From a virus, in the IMG/VR virus record IMGVR_UViG_3300025645_000559, positions 1 through 21,006 of that record: DNA of 21,006 bases. One strand, written 5' to 3'. The notes beneath the pieces were generated by a model. The model did not search any database, was not told the origin of the DNA, and was given only the letters and a program-made list of their open reading frames with translations. Shown piece after piece: positions 15,101-21,006 of this stretch. Position numbers and translations under genes: made by a program. The stretch's first letter is position 1. Every line of letters starts with the position of its first letter.

Positions 15101-18100
15101 ACTTCTGCTGCGCCGTATAACGATCTTGCTGACCATTCAGATCGGGCTCGTCCATGAAGCTCTCGACCGTCAACTGCTTGGTGACGTGGGCGAAGATCTT
15201 CTGGATACGCACCAGTGCTTTGTTGTCGAACTCCATCGTCGACGCCATGGCAGCCTGAATGTTCCGGAAAGCTGAGAGCTGCTCGGCATCCATATCAAAC
15301 CCGGCACTCATGAAGGTGTTTGCTGCATGGTTGGCCAGATCAGTGATCTTCAGTTCTTCCGAATCAACCTTCAGCGGGTCCCGTGTTTTCAGGTGCGATG
15401 CGATCTTGCGATCAAAGGCATACATCATTCCTCTTAAGCGACTGTCTGAGGTTTTGCCCGAGACCTGATTGAGGAGTAATCCCGGGGGTGTCGCAGTCTC
15501 CCCTGACGATACGTCGTTAGATACCAGCAATGCTCCAGTATTGAAGGCGATGTTCGAGAAGATATCCAAGGACTGTTGTGGGGACAGGCCGAGCAACTTC
15601 CGCAGACCTTTCAGGCTGGCATCCACCAGTTTCTGCAAAGGTGTACGGACCCGCGCCGTACGGAGTGCATTGATCAGGTTCTGGTTCGTCAGTGTCCAAG
15701 CAATGAACTCGTTCATCGCTGAAGCGTTCCCAATCACACCGCCTTGTCCTTGGTATTTGGTGATCTCAGCCTGCACCAGCTCTGCTGCTTCTTTGGTCTC
15801 CAGACCATCAACAGCGAAATCCATCGTCTGGAACTGGGCCATCAGGCTTTCCAGATTCTGAATGGCAGCCCGCTGTGTCTCAGTCATCTGTGAAGGATCA
15901 TCGTAGAACTGCAGCAGTTGCTTGCTCAAAGCAGCGTGCAGCATCTCATGCAGGACAGTTTCGCCTGCCTGGTTCGAGATGTAGATCACCCCGTTCAGCA
16001 GGTCTATCTGACCGTTCTGAATGTCGCCGGAGCCTTTGCGCTCAGGGAAATTCTTATCCCGGAAAGCCGTCAACTTCTTGGAGGAACCAAAGAAGAAGGT
16101 GAATCCCGGCATGGCGTCTGCCACAGCCTTGACCAAGACCAGATTATCTTTGCTGGTCAGGTCGCTGTTCATCAGAACACGCACACCTTCGACATCCATT
16201 TTGACCAGACCAGGTCCGTCATCGCCGACCTCTGTGCCGACTTCACGAATGCGGTCCCGGAACTTCCGGAGAGGTTTTTCAATGGCGCTGTCCGAAGTTT
16301 GTATGTCTTTTTCGGACTTAAGTTTTGCCAGCTCCTCGTCATACATCAGGTTCATTCCCTCGACGAGATCACCTTCAATGACCTCACCCTCTTTCGAGAA
16401 TGGGTTCTCACCAGATGCCATGTGATCGATCGAGTAACCGATCCGCTTGTAGACGTTCTTTCGAGCCTGGATGGACTGGGCAATGATAGCGATGCGCTCG
16501 TTTATGCCCGCCATTTCCTCAGTAATATCTAAGATCGGATCCCCGACCCCGATGTCCACACCAAGAAGCTTGACGAGTGCCCCCAAGAGTTCGCTGTTTC
16601 TCTCGAGCCCTTTCAATGGCCCGTCTTTTTCCTGGCGCATAAAGTCAGTGAAGCTGTCGGACATATCCTGTGCTGGGTTTTCCAGCCAAGCATCAGAGAC
16701 GGCTTCGTTGATCAACGCTGAAAGTGTGTCGATGCCGTCGGCAGGCATCTCCAGACCGTCAAAGACAGGTAGAGTTTTCAGTGCTGTTGGATCCAGAGAT
16801 TCCTTGGCGAAGTAATTCACCATCATCTTTGCGTCACCCCGGGAGATCGTCAGAAGAGCAGAGACTTTTACGCCTGCTTCTGCTGGACGTGGGATCGTTG
16901 CATTTCCGGAATATTCGTTATCCATGCTCCGGAAGAATTCATCTTGCGACTTCGATGCTGCTTTGTTCGAGAGGTTCAGGTGGTGCTCATCATTCTGGAT
17001 CGGAGCGATCACGGCCCCGAACTTGGCCATCTTGTCGAACACAGCTTGATAATCATTCTCACTCATGAAGTCGGCGCCGCCCAGCTCACCCTTTTCCCGC
17101 TTCTCTTTGAGGACTTCTTGCACGGCATTGTCGAAGCGCGTGATCAGGATCAAAGACTGAGCCTGTGTAGCCTTCTGGAAGACTTCAAGTGTGGACTGGG
17201 TCCCGCCCATCATCTGTTTAATGGCCGCGTTCATTGGTGACACAAACAGGTTCTGCAGGTTCGTCGACAGCATCGCCATATTTCCACGGCTCAGCTGAAA
17301 ATTGACGCCATCGTTGATGTCCCCCAGAGGGTGGCGCTTCTTATCGAAGTCCTTGTCAGTGACATACCATTCGGTTTTGCCCCCTTTGCGAGACTTGCCC
17401 ACACGGGTTGTGGTCAACATCGTCAGGTCTTTAGCCAGTGTGGGATAATTCTGCAGGCTTGGGACGTCCGACAACTGCAGGCTTGGGTCTGCCAGATCGA
17501 CACGCATCTGCTCCAGCTCGGTCATCTTCTGGTACAGGACCTCTGTTACCGCAGAAGTAACTTTGTTGGCTATGCCTTTGACTCCAGAGCCATAAACGGT
17601 CACCGTCAGTGGGTTCTTCAGGATGCCCCGCCCAATGACCAACTCGCCCTTCTCGTTGAAGCTGGCGTCTTTGATCAGGTAGTTCATGATGTTGTTTACG
17701 GCCGTCATGTGCCCTTGGGCTTTTGTCCCCATGACACTTTTCTGGACCTTAGCAAGTTCGTTCTGGAACAGCACAGCCGCTGTCTCGTACAGATCGACGC
17801 TGTCGCCTTTGATGTATTCGTTCAGGGTCTTGCCCTGCTCGTTGGGGTAAAACCCGCCCTTAGCCATGTTCAAAAGCTGTGACGCATCAAACTTCCCAGT
17901 CAGGAAGTGGATCATCGCATTGATCGGGCCGTCGGTTTTACCGTCTGCCTCGAGGGAGAGGTTGTGCTTGAAGCTTGTCAGGGCTTCTCCACCTTCCGCT
18001 ACAGCCAGGTTATATTGGGCAACTGAAAGAATGGCGTGCAGGATTTTCGGTGTGCCTTCGCCGCCAAGTTCACCCAGAAGGACGTCTTTTTGGGCTTGGC

Positions 18101-21006
18101 TCAACTCGCCTCCGGCTTCCAGGAACTCCTCCATCACAGTGATCGAGTCACCGAATTTCTCGAAGATCTTCTCCTGGACAATGTCGATACCGTCGGCCCG
18201 GGCTTCTTTCTCTGTCTTCACCAGATCAGAGGACTGGGCCACAGTGAGCCAGAACAGCTCCCTGCCCTTCTCCGTCGTCATATCAAGCGTCGATACCGTG
18301 GCGACGAAAGCTTCCCGCATTGTCTTGTCCGACTGGGGGTTAAAGCCATCAGCATGGATACGTTCGTTTGAGACCACATACCAATCGAAGTGTGTCTCTA
18401 CCTCGTCGGGGTTCTTGCCTTCTCTGTCGGCATAGCCCTCCAGCTGAGCATTATGGCTTTCCACTCCATTCCAGGAATAGTCGACAGAGTTATTCTTGCC
18501 TTGGATCGAAACCACGTCGACTTTGTTCATCCGGGTCTCTTCAATTACCCGCTTGCCCATCAGCTCACCAAAGGTCTCCCGGCCGATCGCCTGCATCATA
18601 TTGAGATACGGCGTGTTCCGCATGAACGCGATATCCTGGTGACGCCTCAGAGCCTTGGTCATCTTCGCACCAAGCTTGCCGAGTGGGTTGTTCTTCTGGC
18701 TCTTGCGAACAGCGTCCGGTGTCTGATCAAAGTAGAACGCACGCTCAGCTTCTGGGAGAAACGCATCCTGCAGGAACATACGTGTTCCCTTCAGCTGCTC
18801 GATGACCTCTGCAGAAGTTTCGTTCGTCAGCTGAATGAAAATAGCATCTGCTGTGACGCCTGTTTCGGCTATTTCAAGCTCGAAGGTGGACTTGGTCACC
18901 AAGTGCCCGTCCATGACTGATAGCAGTTCAGCAGCGATTGCCTGAGATATCCCCAAAGTATCCGACATAGGGGCATCTTTGTTGGTGGTTACACCCCAGA
19001 ATTCCCGGATGGTTCTGGCGAGAGATTCAGCAGCAGTATTTGCACCCAGACCAGAGTTGGCAGCGTGCATCATTCCTGGTGTCACGGCGTCTTCTTCGAC
19101 ACCAAATATCTTGGCGACCTCCTCCGCAGAGTTGTTCCGGCTGCCGGATGTGTTCATCGTCCAATGCAAGGCGGCCAGTGCTGCTGCCTGGATCAAACGT
19201 GGATCGTACACCTCTGCTTCTGGATCAACCAAGTTGAGGGCCCGTGTTTCACGGAAGCCTGTGTAGTCCTTGTCTTGCGCCAGAGCTTCCAGCGGTGTCA
19301 GCTTTCCACTGCTGAGAGCTTTCTTCTTGGTTTTCAGAGACGCATTCATGCGATTGACCAAGCCACCGACTTGGCGTTCGATGAGCGTGTTCCAGGCTTT
19401 GATTTGGTCTTGGTCCATCCGGTAGTTCAGCGCCAGCTGATCCCGGTACGTCTCGTAGGAACCAAGGAGCTCTAGAACACCCCGGGCCGGGTTATCACTT
19501 TGCATCAACAGAGACTTCTTGGTGTCGACTGTGTAGGCCCGCACGAAACGAACGACGCCTTTGGCTGTCTTGGCTAGGTTATCAAAGCTGAGGCTTCTTC
19601 CGGGTTCAGCAATGACAGAGTCACTTGCTGGTTCAGTTCCCGCTTCATCTTGGTCCGGAGTGCTTTGCGACACGCTCTCCGTGACGCTTTCCTCAGCAAT
19701 TTGTTCTCCTGTAATTTCCTGAGAAACAACCTCTTGTTCGCTTTCTGCTCCGACTTCGACAGATACTGCGACATTCTGCTGCTCCTGAGTTTGGACTACT
19801 TCTTGGGTGGCAGCTTCCTCAGTCTCTCCAGGAAGCCCTTGGGTATCTTCGATGACGGGTGCACTGGTTCCCGCATCAGCTTCTTCGACGGCAGGGATTT
19901 TTCCTCCGGCTTGTCCGATGGTTTCTTCAACGTAAGCTACTCCTTTAGGCATCAGTGTTTTTGCTACATCAGCGTCGATGAGCAACATTAGGGCGCCGAT
20001 CTCAGCGAAGAGTTCCGAAGCCAGAATTGCAGGGTCTTCCTGACCCAGAGCGTATTCAAAATACTCGGCCATTTCCGGGTCTGATTCAACAAGTCCCAGG
20101 ACTTCTGCGTGTATTTTGCCACCCACCATCAGCTCGTTTTGTTCCATGGATGCTGTGCGGCCGAAGGTCTTTGAGGCCGCCGCATCAATCATGTGCATCA
20201 GCTCGTGATACGCAACGTGAATCCCATCTTTGTCGACACCCGCAATCATCTTCTTCAAGACAGACGGCTTCAAAGAGAGCACCCGCTCGGTCCAGTAAGC
20301 TTGACCCAGATGATCTTTTTCTGGCGACTTGAGCCAGGCTATCCGACGAATAAGTGAGGGGGCGAGATTGAACCTTTCGAGGATAGGGTTCACTACGTCC
20401 CGCACCTGTTGAACCCTCTGAGGGATCATTGGCAGGCTCTCAACGTCAGCTTCCCAGCCATTAACCGAAGTCAGTAACTGGTCATCGGTCATCGCATCGA
20501 AGTCAGCTTTTGTCCGTGTCTCGTTGTCGGCCAGCTCCAGCGCATCAGGCTCGGCTTCGTTGACAATCGTTTCAGGCTCAATCTGATCCACAACCTCGGT
20601 TGTCTCTACTGGAGTAACCTCAACAGGGTCCGCTACATTCTCGGTATTTTCCTGAACTGCAGGGGCCGGTGTAGCTTCACGCAACGGTGGCAAAGCCTGA
20701 CCAGTCAACTCACTGCCGTAGATCGTGATCAGATTGTTGTAGAGATTGGACACAGTCTCTGCGTCGATCGCTGCTTCTTTTCCCAGCTGAATCGAATTCG
20801 GGGAGTTTGCGTTGATCCCTATCTTGCCTGCATTGTCCTTGTTGGCCTCAATCCAGGCAACTCCAGTCCATGTGCGATAGGGCACAGTGTTGTTCTTGGA
20901 TTTCCCAAGCGCAAACGACTCTCTGGCTGCCTTCACTTTGTTCTGCATGTGCTCGCCAAAGTTCCGGAGGTTATCCAGTGCAAGCTGTGCCATGAGTTGA
21001 TCGCCA
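12102..21006 (-). CDS. Giant virion RNA polymerase (N4 gp50-like) with two zincin motifs
   Basis: At least 2,963 residues; numbering is from the ATG at 20993. No ribosome binding site precedes that ATG and the frame stays open to the window edge, so the true start may lie outside. Layout: N-terminal domain (1-105); acidic linker (about 107-158); first zincin motif H263-E-L-M-H267, possible third ligand E327 or E331; second acidic Glu/Gln/Val/Thr linker (about 368-465); single-subunit RNA polymerase core (about 460-1565); second zincin motif H1682-E-M-L-H1686, possible third ligand E1762; then about 1,200 mostly helical residues. Polymerase residues: D1017 (motif A, DGKTDG), R1122/K1126/Y1134-GSG (motif B, the R-x3-K-x7-Y spacing of T7 R627/K631/Y639) and D1412 (motif C, VFDGLEMPADG). 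In N4 the homologous 3,500-residue protein is packaged and injected to transcribe early genes. Cells would receive this one together with the DNA. Confidence 0.92.
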   Translation of the reverse strand, partial: GDQLMAQLALDNLRNFGEHMQNKVKAARESFALGKSKNNTVPYRTWTGVAWIEANKDNAGKIGINANSPNSIQLGKEAAIDAETVSNLYNNLITIYGSELTGQALPPLREATPAPAVQENTENVADPVEVTPVETTEVVDQIEPETIVNEAEPDALELADNETRTKADFDAMTDDQLLTSVNGWEADVESLPMIPQRVQQVRDVVNPILERFNLAPSLIRRIAWLKSPEKDHLGQAYWTERVLSLKPSVLKKMIAGVDKDGIHVAYHELMHMIDAAASKTFGRTASMEQNELMVGGKIHAEVLGLVESDPEMAEYFEYALGQEDPAILASELFAEIGALMLLIDADVAKTLMPKGVAYVEETIGQAGGKIPAVEEADAGTSAPVIEDTQGLPGETEEAATQEVVQTQEQQNVAVSVEVGAESEQEVVSQEITGEQIAEESVTESVSQSTPDQDEAGTEPASDSVIAEPGRSLSFDNLAKTAKGVVRFVRAYTVDTKKSLLMQSDNPARGVLELLGSYETYRDQLALNYRMDQDQIKAWNTLIERQVGGLVNRMNASLKTKKKALSSGKLTPLEALAQDKDYTGFRETRALNLVDPEAEVYDPRLIQAAALAALHWTMNTSGSRNNSAEEVAKIFGVEEDAVTPGMMHAANSGLGANTAAESLARTIREFWGVTTNKDAPMSDTLGISQAIAAELLSVMDGHLVTKSTFELEIAETGVTADAIFIQLTNETSAEVIEQLKGTRMFLQDAFLPEAERAFYFDQTPDAVRKSQKNNPLGKLGAKMTKALRRHQDIAFMRNTPYLNMMQAIGRETFGELMGKRVIEETRMNKVDVVSIQGKNNSVDYSWNGVESHNAQLEGYADREGKNPDEVETHFDWYVVSNERIHADGFNPQSDKTMREAFVATVSTLDMTTEKGRELFWLTVAQSSDLVKTEKEARADGIDIVQEKIFEKFGDSITVMEEFLEAGGELSQAQKDVLLGELGGEGTPKILHAILSVAQYNLAVAEGGEALTSFKHNLSLEADGKTDGPINAMIHFLTGKFDASQLLNMAKGGFYPNEQGKTLNEYIKGDSVDLYETAAVLFQNELAKVQKSVMGTKAQGHMTAVNNIMNYLIKDASFNEKGELVIGRGILKNPLTVTVYGSGVKGIANKVTSAVTEVLYQKMTELEQMRVDLADPSLQLSDVPSLQNYPTLAKDLTMLTTTRVGKSRKGGKTEWYVTDKDFDKKRHPLGDINDGVNFQLSRGNMAMLSTNLQNLFVSPMNAAIKQMMGGTQSTLEVFQKATQAQSLILITRFDNAVQEVLKEKREKGELGGADFMSENDYQAVFDKMAKFGAVIAPIQNDEHHLNLSNKAASKSQDEFFRSMDNEYSGNATIPRPAEAGVKVSALLTISRGDAKMMVNYFAKESLDPTALKTLPVFDGLEMPADGIDTLSALINEAVSDAWLENPAQDMSDSFTDFMRQEKDGPLKGLERNSELLGALVKLLGVDIGVGDPILDITEEMAGINERIAIIAQSIQARKNVYKRIGYSIDHMASGENPFSKEGEVIEGDLVEGMNLMYDEELAKLKSEKDIQTSDSAIEKPLRKFRDRIREVGTEVGDDGPGLVKMDVEGVRVLMNSDLTSKDNLVLVKAVADAMPGFTFFFGSSKKLTAFRDKNFPERKGSGDIQNGQIDLLNGVIYISNQAGETVLHEMLHAALSKQLLQFYDDPSQMTETQRAAIQNLESLMAQFQTMDFAVDGLETKEAAELVQAEITKYQGQGGVIGNASAMNEFIAWTLTNQNLINALRTARVRTPLQKLVDASLKGLRKLLGLSPQQSLDIFSNIAFNTGALLVSNDVSSGETATPPGLLLNQVSGKTSDSRLRGMMYAFDRKIASHLKTRDPLKVDSEELKITDLANHAANTFMSAGFDMDAEQLSAFRNIQAAMASTMEFDNKALVRIQKIFAHVTKQLTVESFMDEPDLNGQQDRYTAQQKFNVLTGKYGVETDLEGRSNLLASFLALSQVDPQFRETLRILALPKDRNVSFDSMDEFLESAADSVLNTLATSIAGEGLGNKSTLLSLDRLTAVLSKIEADDHTLVEKKSQALLSQGDAAGAGFLSTIGERLGDFADAKTLKDRAEGRSKNREVLWGSARILASAVNANKGKAMANATVSLLNETKNIPRVVLELINETIGQTDENKVVYEMINRVKYAVSGMRQDFRETLPRILTEQFSRKLTKTEWSQLHMALGKTDIAALGETYTAEQIRKIINDPAYMTEEIEKAETEVRSQAPKVADDYIRKAQELAEFMISGKIASNNNNLLRNAEAISRLLGEDKKGMVTTKASIDAIDRLTTLYAVANLENDTLVAVNKLSATEAAGMDFVTYYLADLRRNEVKKQSTDAARLNGYKGYIPSESREGATMMVADDTEFNRLKSLGYTRLGDYQGSGFEAGKKGYYFSTVAGNNQYMQGALQTVQISAMGVDPRTGRTVTGKTAGRLANSEVGNVKRRLKAGQGARRSFGEALMPIYDSTGEVVGYERSMDPDKIASLDPNTRADEMIGAWAGRQAEEELAQEFNFMLIDRVKEVYDRDRRQGRKDEFVNLADQQNSDPVIRDAWKLVPIESREYIEDIFGEGNFPVRRDMLNNTIGYREASIGDAWVGLSRLDPKSQKLLTDTMTAVLGQNAYKYLKTAETAWQAGVSVAKNTIVIRSVIVPISNMGSNFMQLLVNGVSPRDIHKGMTTKLVEIDQHLKNLSRGVEIKANLARFRGNDTETRKLKTELKSLEDSSRRMSIWPLIEAGEFSTISEGLTEADAAIGQGKWVEWIQEKADKLPSKLGTAGRYAVISRDTALFKGMARAVQYGDFLGKAVLYDHVKKNGKASHEQALEKITEEFVNYNLLPGRTRSYAESMGLTWFWAYKIRSIKIAHRHIVNNPLRALLTTLGAPMLPDMPGMSMGSPITDNALSVIADDRLGYSVGPGMLFNAPGLNPWVNLTN

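Noticed and set aside
12115-20332. Numerous rightward open frames of 60-200 codons opposite the giant gene
   Set aside because: They are antisense shadows of one continuous 8.9 kb coding frame with clear polymerase and zincin motifs.
1-21006. CRISPR array, insertion sequence or integrase
   Set aside because: No regularly spaced repeats of CRISPR type, transposase or integrase motifs were seen on either strand.

Overview
The window looks like the middle of an N4-like podovirus genome (family Schitoviridae): a rightward replication and recombination operon facing a giant leftward gene for a virion RNA polymerase. Reading from the left, there is a RecD/Dda-type helicase (cut by the left edge), two small unknown genes, a family A DNA polymerase, a small unknown gene, a RecB/Cas4-type nuclease, a helicase-primase fusion, a RecA-fold ATPase, a probable single-stranded DNA-binding protein, a RuvC-like resolvase, an acidic-tailed small protein and a tiny membrane protein. 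The order helicase, DNA polymerase, nuclease, primase, ATPase, SSB, then an opposing giant RNA polymerase matches, as far as I remember it, the gp37-gp39-gp42-gp43-gp44-gp45-gp50 block of coliphage N4. The host cannot be read from the sequence. The extended Shine-Dalgarno sequence before the nuclease gene fits any bacterium with a standard 16S 3' end. N4-like phages are common in Proteobacteria, including marine Alphaproteobacteria, but no host is asserted here.

Region by region. 1-4,611: helicase, two small genes and DNA polymerase, tightly packed, with a TAATG stop/start overlap before the polymerase. 4,612-4,999: a short hairpin, a 100-residue unknown protein, and a short terminator whose stem-loop contains that gene's stop codon. 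5,000-8,132: nuclease and primase-helicase, overlapping by 14 bases. 8,133-8,251: an AT-rich gap with a candidate promoter and a perfect 19-base palindrome. 8,252-10,832: ATPase, SSB, RuvC, acidic-tail protein and a 53-residue membrane protein, with small gaps or ATGA coupling. 10,833-11,468: 636 bases without a gene, opening with three hairpins (the last a strong terminator) and continuing into a cluster of direct repeats and dyads that looks like a control region. 11,469-12,100: two small unknown rightward genes coupled by ATGA. 12,102-right edge: one leftward open frame of at least 2,963 codons, whose stop lies one base from the stop of the converging gene.

How the parts fit. The helicase, polymerase, primase-helicase and SSB would form the phage replisome. 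The RecB-like nuclease, RecA-fold ATPase and RuvC-like enzyme form a recombination and junction-processing set. The giant protein carries the residue pattern of a T7/N4-type single-subunit RNA polymerase (D1017, R1122, K1126, Y1134, D1412). In N4 such a protein is packaged in the virion and injected with the DNA to transcribe early genes. Most unusual here is that the polymerase core is flanked by two separate HExxH zincin-like metallopeptidase motifs and preceded by two long acidic linkers. That makes it a composite, 'polyvalent' injected protein.
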